From NCBI GenBank assembly GCA_030248195.1, contig JASAND010032067.1:94198-158197 (forward strand): a stretch of 64,000 nt of DNA. Reading direction: 5' to 3'. Position numbers and translations under genes: made by a program. How positions within the stretch are numbered: the first letter of the stretch is position 1; each line of letters opens with the position of its first letter. Below the pieces are notes generated by a model. That model did no database searches. It saw only the letters and a list, made by a program, of their open reading frames with translations, and was not told the origin of the DNA. This document shows positions 10,153 through 20,537 of this stretch, piece by piece. Origin of the DNA: Trissonchulus latispiculum (taxonomy: Eukaryota > Nematoda > Enoplea > Enoplida > Ironidae).

Positions 10153-12538
10153 ATGGCTCGCTCATTCCAGGAAAAATCTTCCTATGATGATTTGGTGATT
10201 GAAGTGGAGGAAACTGAATTACATTTCAGTACACACATTTTGTCCGCCTGCAGTTCCGTGTTTAACACAATGTTTCATGGTGAAATGGAGACGATAGAGA
10301 AGACGAGTGGTCGACTGAAAATTGTTGATTTCTCCGCTGAAGAGATTGAAACAATCTTACCTATGTTAATGCCTGGATCCAGTGCACCAGTGACAGGTAG
10401 GGGCATAACTCTTTTTTTCATACAGAAAATATTACATACTTGCACAGTTACGTTTGCGACCACTTGATGCTGTATATGAGGTAAAGTTTCTGATAGGGAA
10501 AATTTGTTACTGTGTAGGTTCCTCGGTGCAAAGTCAGATTTTAGAAAGCCTGGACAGTACAGATGAACATTTCCACCAGTCAGCCCGGCCCGGGCCGCAT
10601 TTCTAATCCGCTTAGCTGTAGCGTAAATACTCAAATGCTTCGAAAGTGTAATGTGGGATACGCATAGCATTTTCAAGCGTTTGATATATGATGCTATGCC
10701 GTGCAAAATTTTATATTATATGCTGCATTGCATATCATGAGGGTGCGCGGAGCGCCCCTCATAACATGAGCTATAAGGCACTTTGCGAATTAGGAAAACA
10801 GTTAATTAGCCGAGACTAATTAACGGTAAGGAGTTGAGAGCTAGAGTTTACATTTTTGAAATCTCCAGACCAAGATCTTTCGAATGATACCAAACTTGCC
10901 CTAAAAATGAACTTTAAAAAATCGACTTTTTAATACAAGTTTAAAAGTTGGGTTTTACTCTGTATGTATTGACCACTTCTTGACATTTATAAGGACCTTT
11001 TTGCGCATACTGATTTTTTCAAACGGCCCATGTACAAATTGTTTCTATATGTACTATTTTTTAGTGTCTACGTATATATGGGTCCAGACTAAGTTTGTTT
11101 GATTTCCCAATTTCGCTCTGGGTCGACTTTTACCGATGGTTAAAAAATAGAACTTTTAACGTTTGGACTTTGGACTGGGCAAATTTCACGAAGTCCGAAA
11201 AAAGGTCCAAAAGTCATCTAAAATTGAAAATTGGTGGTACCCATGTAGAGTAATTCGGGGTCGCTGAACACGATGAGCACAATGACGAAACCGCCTGAAG
11301 TGGCCACTGGTCAGCATGGCCCCGTGGCACCTCGCCCAGGGTCAAAGTTGTGAAAAGTCACTAAAACAGCGTTTTTCAGGGTTTTTGTTAGAGGCATATG
11401 GTAAATCGAGTACGCTCGTTTAAATGAGCATATTTTCAGAACCGACGGAAGTCACCACTAGTTGGTTGCCCGACCGGATTTTTGACTCCGCCGGCCGGAC
11501 TTCTGAATTGGATTGTGAGTTCAATCAAGCAATTCAATTCGATTGGCGACGTAATTTAATTAAATTTATGAATCACAATTTGCTCGCCTTTTAGATGCTT
11601 TTTATCCAGACAAAGAAATTAAAACCCTCATAGTTCAGACTGAAAAGCGTCAATAAATTAAAACAACGTTTTTCGGCCAACTTTGAATGTTTCAGATTCA
11701 GAACCAGACAGTTGCAGGAGGCGGAATCGGGGGGGACCGGCGGCTGAAAGCCACCGAAAACCGGATTCTCCGATTGTTTGCCTAACAAACGGGGAAATCC
11801 GGATTCTGGGTGGGGTGTATTTAAGGGATCCTTCATGGGAGGGGGAGAGCTACAGGTCTCTCATCAAGCACATGTATGCATTTTTGATTAGCATTCTGTA
11901 TTAGCACATATTTTGAGAAAATTTTAAGTCGAATGCTTTCAAATTCCATTATTTAAGCAAATAACAGAAATTTCGTGGCTTTTCAAACAGCATGACCTAT
12001 ATATATATGTAACAATAGCGTGTCTGTTTCAGATGAATCAGTTTGGTGTTGTCTTCGTTTCGCTGACAAATATGATGTTGGTGTGCTGCAAGCGAAGGTG
12101 CAGAGTTTTGTGAAGTCTACCTGGGTCAAGTCCAGTGATCATCTTTGGGAGACGGTTCTATTTAGTCTGAAATACGGATGGATGGACGTTGCTAAGAAGG
12201 CACTGTTGGGACTCTGCCATTTGTCATTTAACGATTACATCCAGCAGGTTCAGAAAGCTCTAATCAGTAATCTTCACTTAAAGATTGGTGTACCGTCCGT
12301 TCAGTATGCCAACGTTTTGGCAGTTTTTCCGCTGATTTGTCGTCGTAAAACCAAAGAAGATGATGATTTCTGTTATGCTACAGTTGCCTGTCCAAAGTCT
12401 ACTTGTGGTTTCTGTTCTTTTACTAATACTGATTGTATGCGGAAGTATGGCATCGAGTGTAGTGTATGTGGTATTTCTGCGTGCGACGATACTGATTGTC
12501 TTGCAAGCTTTGCGGTTCATATTTGTAGTAAAAAGTAG
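10153..12538 (+). CDS. BTB/POZ protein with C-terminal Cys8-His module (copy 1)
   Basis: Two coding exons: 10153-10396 and 12033-12538 (donor CAG|GTAGGG, acceptor TTTCAG), phase-1 intron, product 249 residues. Residues 12-115 form a BTB/POZ domain, a dimerisation fold often used as a Cullin-3 adaptor: DDLVIEVEETELHFSTHILS, then VFNTMFHGEM, LKIVDF and, in exon 2, VWCCLRFADKYDVGVLQAKV. The intron cuts inside this domain. Helices follow, with WETVLFSLKYGW. Residues about 201-246 are a Cys-rich unit, C-x4-C-x2-C-x14-C-x2-C-G-x3-C-x4-C-x8-C, with His two before the last Cys and a Lys-Lys end. No signal peptide, membrane segment or MATH/Kelch domain. Likely cytosolic or nuclear; its role is unknown. 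The frame is undamaged, so it may be active. Confidence 0.88.
10397..12032 (+). other. Intron of BTB gene 1
   Basis: 1636-nt intron containing a copy of a dispersed repeat (10737-11285), a CG-rich patch around 11460-11500 and 11700-11780, and an AT run near 12000. No coding sequence was recognised. Confidence 0.7.
10737..11285 (-). repeat. Dispersed ~550-bp element with terminal hairpin, copy 1
   Basis: Reverse-complement relative of 51005-51560. Shared blocks: ATGAGCTATAAGGCACTTTG, GATACCAAACTTGCCC and CGCTGAACACGATGAGCAC. One end is a GC hairpin (GGGTGCGCGGAGCGCCCC) flanked by CATGA/TCATAACATG. No ORF, no clear target duplication, class unknown. Confidence 0.7.
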
Positions 12539-12699
12539 TCTTGTCGTTTTATTTACTTACTTCATTGCTTCTTTATGTTGATCTTGAAATGTTTACTAAT
12601 GTTTAGTTGCTGTGCTGCATCCTTGTTTGGTTTAGTTTATGCTCGTTAAGACCTTATTGTTTGCCATTTTCGCAAATTTCTGGAGTAGGGGCAACTAAA

Positions 12700-12957
12700 C
12701 GGTTCAAAAATTCGAAGACAGAGTGTATTAGCGATGCTGTGTTCTTACAAGAAGATGTTTTCTTAGTGCTGACATTTGTATCGATCGGCGATGTTTGTAT
12801 CGTAACCAGAGTGGATTATACAAAATTATGGAGCATGGAGAGCATTGATTGCGGTATTTTGTCCTGTGAAGGTAATTGTAAATGCGTTGCTTATTTAGCT
12901 GTTCATTGCTGTAGTATTGGAGTAGCCTTTCAGCATTTATTCAAGAGTTCACTTCTG
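12700..12957 (+). pseudogene. Second degenerate BTB-family C-terminal module
   Basis: About 160 nt after the stop of BTB gene 1 an open frame ends with DCGILSCEGNCKCVAYLAVH and then two Cys. It aligns with the family ending C-x2-C-G-x3-C ... C-x8-C. The first three Cys of the module and one of the central pair are missing, and nothing BTB-like precedes it. A decayed extra tail from an unequal duplication is the simplest reading. Use as an alternative last exon is possible but less likely. Confidence 0.6.
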
Positions 12958-13555
12958 TAAGAGAAGCAGGCATAGGAAAGATTGATATGCCTGATTGGGA
13001 GTTCAGCTGATGGCCCTGTGGTGTAGCGATAGCATGTCTGTTTCCGCATCAGAAGGGCCGTGGTTCGATCCCCGGCTGGGCAAATTCTTTACTTTCAATC
13101 GTGAGTGAAAAGCTGAACCGCCCTCTTCCCTTCTCTCTTCTAGGTTCTGGTTTCGTGGGTACGAGGGTGCCTGACGCCTCCCGTTTGGGCTTGTCCTTGG
13201 TCTCTTCCTGGTCCACCAGCCCTTGGTAGAAGCGCTACGTGTGACGAGGCTGCCAGGATGCTTGTACATGTAGCGCTTCTACCAGGGCTGGTGGACCATG
13301 TCGAAACCAAGGACAAGCCCGAACGGGAGGCGTCAAGTACCCTTGTACCCACGAAACCAGAACCTAGAAGAGAGAAGGGAAGAGGGCGGTTCAGCTTTTC
13401 ACTCACGATTGAAAGTAAAGAATTTGCCCAGCCGAGGATAGAACCATTGCCCTTCTGTTCCGGAAACAGCCATGCTACCGCTACACCACAGGTCCATCAG
13501 CTGCACTCCCATATCAGTCTTATCAATCTTTCCTATGCCTGCTTCCCTTACACTT
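12957..13555. repeat. Head-to-head pair of tRNA-derived SINEs forming a long hairpin
   Basis: Left arm 12957-13240 and right arm 13265-13555 are reverse complements at roughly 90% by eye, with a loop of about 25 nt. Each arm carries a tRNA-like head (GTGGTGTAGCG A-box, GGTTCGATCCC B-box on the left arm) at 13012-13082 and, inverted, about 13430-13500. The anticodon-loop area TTCCGGA ACAGAAG of the right copy recalls tRNA-Arg(CCG). A shared body of about 150 bp follows each head. Such a transcript would fold into double-stranded RNA. Confidence 0.8.
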
Positions 13556-14780
13556 CTATTTTGACAGTTAAAGGACACTTGTGTATGTCATTGCTTTGGC
13601 TGCTGGATTTGATTTGTTATCTTCTTTCGTTTGTAGTGTACTGTATTAATGATTGACATTTTTGCTGGCTGTAAGTCATATATTGCTCGTATAGGTGGAG
13701 ATTAATTGACATGATTAAACCTTTTTGTTCTGTGAAGATTTTGTTGTCTGGGCAGATTTAGTCAATATGGTCGTATCACAGGTTCACTGTTTCAAAATTT
13801 AGAAGTTTTCAAATTTTCAACTTTCCTAGAGATAGTTTTGTTTAAGTGGAGCTAGAATGGTACAGAATCTTTAGATACGACTGTGCAAAACTTGTACTTA
13901 TAGATACCTAGAGGTGCATCGATGAGCATTCGAGTTCAACATTAGAACTTAGAGATTGCAAGTGTTTACTTGTAAGATCATACTGATCGATCGAATTTTA
14001 AGCTTAAAGCTAAATAGTGGATCGCATCAACTACGTGGCCGAGATAAGCTGCTTTTCTAGAAGGATAAGTTTTTATTTTATGATTCTTAATTTCAGTTTT
14101 GAGTTTAGTGTATGGTCTTGGTACATTGTCCAGCAGCGAAGCTAGTTTTTAAAAGTATAACTAATACTTTAAATATCTCTTCCTTCACAGTTTATGATTA
14201 TTATTTATTATATATAATACATTTTATAAGCCTAGCTTACATCATTTTCGTGGCAGTCAATTTATTCGCTATAAGCAGATTTTTCTTGACTTGTAGGGTC
14301 TGTTACAGTATGTCCCACACGTCGTCAAATTAAATGGACTTTGTAATAGTTTTAGTATGAGCTGGGTTCTCATGTTGGAGTCTTATGATACAATAATTGG
14401 GAACCTGGAGAAAAATAACTGGTCCTTGCATACTCACAACAACCAGGATATACCAGGATATACGAAGATTTACTCTGAGTTTACGATATACCTTTTGCTT
14501 ATTCTCCTTTTAAGTCAGCTGTTTAAAAGAGTATATATTAGGAGAGGAGTTTAACAGCGTTTAAGGTAGACCGACGTAGGATAATTGTTTGACTCAAGGC
14601 CTGGGGGTGAAAAAGGTCCCCTGGGTCTTGTGTCAAACTAAAGAAGATTTTAAGTTATAAATTAATGTAAATAGTTGATTATATTTTGCATACAGAAAGA
14701 TAAGCACAATTTGTACCGAGATGTAAAAATTTAACTGTTAAAACTAATTTTGCAACTTTCGTGAGGGGACACCTCCTAAC
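13556..14780. other. Intergenic, no gene seen
   Basis: AT-rich with short ORFs only, none resembling a known protein. It ends at the hAT target duplication. Confidence 0.5.
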
Positions 14781-15423
14781 TAGTGTTGTCATCCGGGCCT
14801 GTTTCGGGCTCGGGCCCGGAGCCGGGCCCGGGCCGGGCCTGGCCCGAGCCCGGCCCGGATAAAAGTTTGATCGGAGCGGCCCGGCCCGGGCCCGGCCCGG
14901 TTTTTTTTCGGTCCCGGCCCGAAACATGCCCGGATTTTTTCCCGTTTCCGGGCTAAAGGAAAAATTGATATAAATGGACACAAAAACACCAAATTTTTCG
15001 GAGAATCCTTGAAACAAGAAGCTTTTTCACTTCAATTGAACTGAAAAGTAGACGTTAGATAATAAATATCAAGTATTACTTAAAAACATCGTTCTTGGTT
15101 TGGTAGTTTTACTCCGTTAGAGCTCGATACCGTTCTCGAATTATACCTAAATCGGGTTCATTGAAATGCTTTCAATTATATGAGATTGGTGAGTGATGCA
15201 TTGCTTTATTATGCCTATTCGTTTATTGAAAAGACGTTTATAAAAATTCAAAAGACAAACAAAGGAAGTTATATACAGTTCATAATAAAGTGTTATTTTA
15301 GATTAACAGACATTGCAAAGTTAATGCCGATACATTATTGTATATTATTTTTACATTTATTTCTGATTACTTATGTTTATTATCTGCTGAAAACTACATT
15401 AAAAATCGTTTTTACTAATTTTG

Positions 15424-18410
15424 ACCATTCGGGCCTGTTTCGGGCCCGAAATCCGGGCCGGGCCGCGTATTTATAAAATGTACACTTGATTCGCGCAGCA
15501 AGAAAGTGTACAGCGATATCGCGCACATTTTCAAAATGTACATGCGATTCGCGCAGCAGGAAAGTGTACAACGATTCCGCGCACCCTAAGAAAGTGTACA
15601 CCGTTTTCGCGCAACACTATCAATGTACATATACATATACAAAGTTATTGACAAAATGTGTCTTCGAAATGTGTACTCCCACAGGACAAGGACAAGCCGC
15701 ATATACGTATAAAAAATCATACTTTTTCCAAACAGACAAATAAGCTTTCTGGTTCAGTACTTGACTAAAATACTCAGTTATTAGAGCTGGTTACAGTTTC
15801 ATCTTATCCTTCCTGACTACTATTAAAAGTTAACTGACTTTTAATTGGATTTAATTAGAACGTAATTATAAATTAGTCTAATTCGATTTAATGAGATTTG
15901 GTGCAACCGTCCGATTGTCTACGTTTTAGTCCATAGTCCCAATTCCAAAGTATCTCCACAGAATACTGCGAGCGATGAACAGTAAAAATCGTATGGAAAT
16001 AAGGATAATACTTTGATAATTTATTCCGCACTAAATATGCGTCATAGTGATGTCACGGTGACATTTTGGAAAAACCTTCCTACTAAAATTTTACTGCTAT
16101 AATATTTCCGAGTGGGAGGAAAAGATTTTATCGTTGGGTTTTTATTCCGCCTAGAGGCGGAATTATTGCTTCGGAAAATAGATGGTATACGCTCTAGCTC
16201 AAATCTCTAATTGGCACCTTTCTGCATGTTTATCACTGTATTTCAGCTTTTTTTTTAGCCGTGGGGGGCTGCATACTTGACTGTCAAAGCAATAGTGGAA
16301 ATTAAAATTCTAAAGTTGTTGTTCTTGGGAAAAGAAGTAACTTTTCACGAAACATTAAATTTTAAAATAGAAAGGGGAACAAGAATAAATTTTTCTGTTT
16401 TCACTACCCCCCCCCCTGGAAGAAATCGAAAAGACATATTGAACAGATGGGTTTGGAAAAATATGCAAATTAGATATGAGAGCACAAATGCTCAGTCGAA
16501 CAGTCTTTTGTTGGTAACCGGTTGCTGGTGCACATTAATAAGTTCTTTAAGCTCATTCCGTCCGTTTTATCGCAGATGCCTTCCGGATTTGGGTTCTGAA
16601 CTCTCTCATGCAGTTCCTGTGAGTAAAATCGGAGAAAACAGCTAAATGACCCCATTTTGCCAACTTGCATCTAACCTTGGTTGTTTTATAAAGAACGTCT
16701 TAGCAAATGACCCGAACCAGCAAATGTCTTGACTGCGCTTGTATGCTTAATTCTAGCTAACGTTGTTACTATAAAACCGATTTTTCAAAAGCAGCACCTA
16801 AATGTTTTGAGATTATTACAGGGTTAATATTAGGAAGTACTGAGTTCTTGATCTCGGCATTGACAAGAGTACATAATAGATAAAAAGAGTGTGACAGCGG
16901 GCAAGCTCTCTGTTATCAGCTGCAGGTACATGCTCTGTTCCCTAAAGGCTGACCCCCCGACAAATACGTATGCTCACTTCAAACGAATTCCAAATCTTAG
17001 TTTTCTAAAGCTCAAAGCAGACACAATTATAGACGCACGCAGGCGTTGGTGTTTTCGACCTTTAGCACGTAAAGATAAGTCTAGTGATCGTACAGAAACG
17101 TGTACTGGGTACTGATTTGTGGGGGTTACTAGATACTAGTTTGTGGGGGGGTCAGCCGTTAGAGCGCAGAGCATGTATCTGCAGCTGTACCTACAAAGAA
17201 CCTGCCAGTTGTCACACTCTTATGTCTTATGTTCTCTTGGTATTAAGTACAAGCTTTTGATTGAACTGGTGCTGCTTTATACAAGAATTATATTTTTCAA
17301 TTTCAATAACTAACACACCTCTACCATCAACTCTCGTCTTTCACTCCCTTATACAGATACACCACTGCTCAAATGCGGAATAATGCCCCTTTTAGGGGCC
17401 TGCTTGTTAATTGTGTTTCACAAAAAATTTACAACTTTCCAACTTCCACCTTTTCAGAACATAATCTAACAGACGCGAACTTTAATCCTTGCCCGTTGTA
17501 CCTAAAATTATTGTAGGATGAGGTTGAGCCGCTTGATGATCCCAACTTACCCCAACTTACCCAACTTAGAAGCCCCAAAATACGATTAATGTATTACTGC
17601 ATTTGAGAGTACTGCGACACAATGTAATTACCGAGTCTTTGTTTAAATAATTTGGTAAAGATTGTCTGTATTTCGTCATTTTTCTGGTGCATGTTCTGTA
17701 ACTTTTAAATTGTAAAAATCTGTAAAATTAGCGATGCATCTCTATTGAGTATCTAATGAGATTCAGTACCGTGGGTTCTGGGGTTCAAGTCCCTAGCTCC
17801 ACCAATTACATTCAGGTGCCTCTCTGTAGTACTCTGAGTGTCTCTGTGGTATTCTAAAAGTGCCTCCGTCGGACTATAGGATTATCCTTATTTCGATACG
17901 ATGTTTACTGTTCATCGCTCGCAGTATTCTGTGGAGATACTTTGTGATTGGGACAATGGATTAAAAAGTAGACAATCGGACGGTTGCACCAAGTCTCATT
18001 AAATCCAATTAGACTAATTTATAATTACGTTTTAATTAAGGGCAATTAAAAGTCAGTTAACTTTTAATAGTAGTCAGGAAGGATAAGATGAAACTGTAAC
18101 CAGCTCTAATAACTGAGTATTTTAGTCAAGTACTGAACCAGAAAGCTTATTTGTCCGTTTGTTTGGAAAAAGTATGATTTTTTATACGTATATGCGGCTT
18201 GTCCTTGTCCTGTGGGAGTACACATTTCGAAGACACATTTTGTCAATAACTTTGTATATGTATATGTACATTGATAGTGTTGCGCGAAAACGGTGTACAC
18301 TTTCTTAGGGTGCGCGAAATCGTTGTACACTTTCTTGCTGCGCGAATCAAGTGTACATTTTATAAATACGCGGCCGGGCCTCGGGCCTGTTTCGGGCCCA
18401 AAATCCTGGC
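15424..18410. repeat. Long inverted repeat inside the hAT insertion
   Basis: 15424-16011 and 17879-18410 are reverse complements over about 0.5 kb, with about 1.9 kb between them. The left arm has an extra block of about 70 bp. Each arm holds repeats of GTGTACA followed by (C/G)GATT or GTTTT and TCGCGCA, so the arms contain their own tandem word. The central 1.85 kb shows no recognisable gene. Confidence 0.8.
16864..17239. mobile_element. MITE of the CAAGAGTAC family, copy 1
   Basis: Inverted ends CAAGAGTACATAATAGATAA and its partner TTATGTCTTATGTTCTCTTG, then AGAGTGTGACAG. Further palindromic blocks (GCTGCAGGTACATGCTCTG, GGCTGACCCCCC) pair across the centre. The flanks GCATTGA / GTATTAA could be a diverged 7-bp duplication. 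The copy at 42574-43000 has an exact one. Confidence 0.7.
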
Positions 18411-18520
18411 CGGGCTCAGGCCGGGCCTTGCCCGTCCCGGGGCCCGGTCCGGATGTCTAGGAATATCCCGGCCCGGGCCCGGCTCGGATTTTTCGCTAAC
18501 GTGACAAAACTACTCCTAAC

Positions 18521-19429
18521 AGACCGTTTGTTTCCTACTATCCTGTCTTAGTCTTCTTAGTGCTCGCTATCCCACCGACTCCATTTCTGCAGCCACACTT
18601 TTCCCCCTTTTGCCTTTCGAGCGGGCTTTCAGTTTAGTTTTTCAGCCTACCTAGTTGCTATTGCCATGCGGGGGACAGCTGCATTCGGAAAGACGAATGT
18701 AGTTGCCTTGGGAGTGACCGAAATAACCGTACGGTAGCTTGCTCGGAGATCACGTTTTCTGTCAGTGATCTTCTCTCCGCCTCTTGACTGCGGTCTGCGG
18801 GGAGGACCACTTACGGGCCGCAGTGCGTGCCTAATAGTGGTGGGCCACTTGCAAAAAATACTGATCGATCGTTGTAGTAAATAAGTTTTAAGTAAAGCTC
18901 TAAATCCGCTAATTACGTCAGTGGTCGTTGCTGCAGCCTACATTGTTTTTGCTTCCAGTCGCAGACATCAGAACGTTGATTGACTTTGACGTTTGGCTGA
19001 TGGTCTGGTGTTTATTGGGTTGCTGCTTAACTCATGGCATAAGAAGATCAAATCATCACAATCAAACACGAATATTTTCAAAATGAAAAACTTGTTGATG
19101 GACATTGGAGCTATGAATTCAGTCAAAGTGGATACTCAGCTAAACACTACATATATTCGAATGTAGACCTCTTATTTTATTTACCAACAGCCCACAAAAA
19201 GTGATAGCTCAGCTTTCAATTGTAGTCGTTCGCTTACTGTTTTTGCTGAGTTTTTTCTGTATTATTTTCAAAGGGCCTAGCTGTCTAGGCATTCGACTCT
19301 GTAAAAAACTTATGAAAGGCTGAAAAAATAACTGCAGTTGCTATGATAGGAAGAAAAGGAAGTTTTGTATAGCGAGGCGACACTGAGTGAATGTCTGTAA
19401 AAGAGATGAAACGGAATAACTGGGTTAGT
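18521..19429. other. Intergenic; part of a duplicated flank
   Basis: No gene. About 18957-19060 (GCAGACATCAGAACGTTGA, TTGACGTTTGGCTGATGG) resembles 34870-34975 downstream of BTB gene 3, in the same orientation. This fits duplication of whole BTB units. Confidence 0.45.
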
Positions 19430-19434
19430 TAGGG

Positions 19435-20455
19435 CACTGTATGGACCGGGTCATCTGGTCACCGGGTCATAGGCTCTGACCCGGTCTGGAACCCGTCTTT
19501 CAGAAATTTTCAATTTTTTTGCAGGTTAACATATTTAGTTTTTCAAATTTTTGATTTCCAACACTTTATTCCACACGAGCTGCACAAACTTTATTTACCC
19601 AACTTTCAAGAATGTTTCTGGCAATCAGTAGCCAGTAGCGTCACGTTCCTACTAGAGCTTTCAGTTTTGGTTAAGACTGTATAGCAATTATATATTGCCT
19701 TTACTTCAGTTATAAAAGTTTAAATAATATCAGATGAATCCTCACGGAGTAGAACACTCATCCTCACCATGAAATCCTCACCATCCTCAGTGCTTCGTCC
19801 AAGTATACGGTCACGGCAATTAAAGCACTGATAAGTTGTTAATTATATCTTTATTTGTATATTTTGCTCTCAAAATTATATTTTTGTGCATTTTTTGTTG
19901 TAGAAGATTGAGGAACTGTAAAATATGGCCGGCCAGTTTGAGCAGCATTTTGTCGACAACTGCAACAAGGATAGGCAAAGCAGTCTTTTTGAGTGACCCT
20001 GTCTTGCTGTTTCTGACGCAGGAAACATTTTTTGCAAAAATTTCATAATTGATTGATAAAAATCTGAAATCAAAATTGATAAAAATTGATATGGTCAAAA
20101 TTGATAAAAACGATATATTTTAGTGAAATTAACAGAACGAGAAAGCTTTTCTCAGTAAGCTAAAGTTTATTTATGCCGGACACAGCAAGACCAGAGTTTT
20201 TCAGCTATGAGTTTTAATATCTAAATGCTGTTACTGTCATGTTTGTCAGAAGATATTTCTCTGACGTAATGTTTGAATCAAAATTTTTGCTGAAAAATCT
20301 GAATATTTTCCGACAAACTGCTTTCATGATAGCGAAATAGTTTTGCGAATTTCAAGCCTAAGGCATCAAAAATGCGTTGAAGGAGTAAGCCGCCCCCGCT
20401 AGGTCCAGAGGTCTACCGGGTCACTGGGCCAGGAAATAGTGACCCGGCTTTATCT
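19435..20455. mobile_element. Probable hAT-like non-autonomous element with CCGGGTCA words
   Basis: Ends carry clustered ACCGGGTCA and GACCCGG words (19443-19495 and 20412-20445), and the right end GCTTTATCTCTGG resembles the right end of 32202-33735. Exact termini and target duplication are not clear. The middle has no recognisable protein. Confidence 0.5.
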
Positions 20456-20495
20456 CTGGTCAGCACGAAAGTCCCGAATCCCATTCACATGCTAA

Positions 20496-20537
20496 CTTCT
20501 AACTTTCTTTTTATAGTATTCTTAAACTGAATTATAA
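20496..20537 (+). promoter_or_regulatory. 3' splice acceptor and 21-nt leader before BTB gene 2
   Basis: Pyrimidine-rich CTTTCTTTTTATAG ends at 20516, then a 21-nt leader beginning TATTCTTAAACTGAATT that resembles the leader of gene 1 (TATCCGTAAGTTGAATC). Conservation of both acceptor and leader argues that it is used. Confidence 0.6.

Larger units (their letters stand above)
14781..18512. mobile_element. hAT-type insertion, 3.7 kb, composite
   Basis: An 8-bp target duplication CTCCTAAC lies at 14773-14780 and 18513-18520. The ends are imperfect inverted repeats TAGTGTTGTCA / TAGTTTTGTCA. Subterminal GGGCCCGG-rich word arrays lie at 14793-14940, 15427-15470 and 18370-18490. The 8-bp duplication and T/CAG-type ends point to hAT. 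No transposase was found, so it is non-autonomous. Inside lies a long palindrome (arms 15424-16011 and 17879-18410) and another MITE (16864-17239). Confidence 0.75.

Noticed and set aside
10275..10706. - strand 143-codon frame over BTB exon 1
   Set aside because: Antisense shadow of a real exon with no recognisable domain.
10737..11285. Calling the 550-bp element a Helitron
   Set aside because: It has a terminal hairpin, but no TC start, no CTRR end and no AT insertion signature were visible.
13012..13082. Functional tRNA gene (Arg-like)
   Set aside because: A and B boxes are present, but the T-stem has an extra base and mismatches, and the sequence is part of a repeated SINE unit with an inverted partner.
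14679..15017. Arg/Pro/Gly-rich frames
   Set aside because: Produced by GGGCCC word arrays of a hAT-like element. Low complexity.
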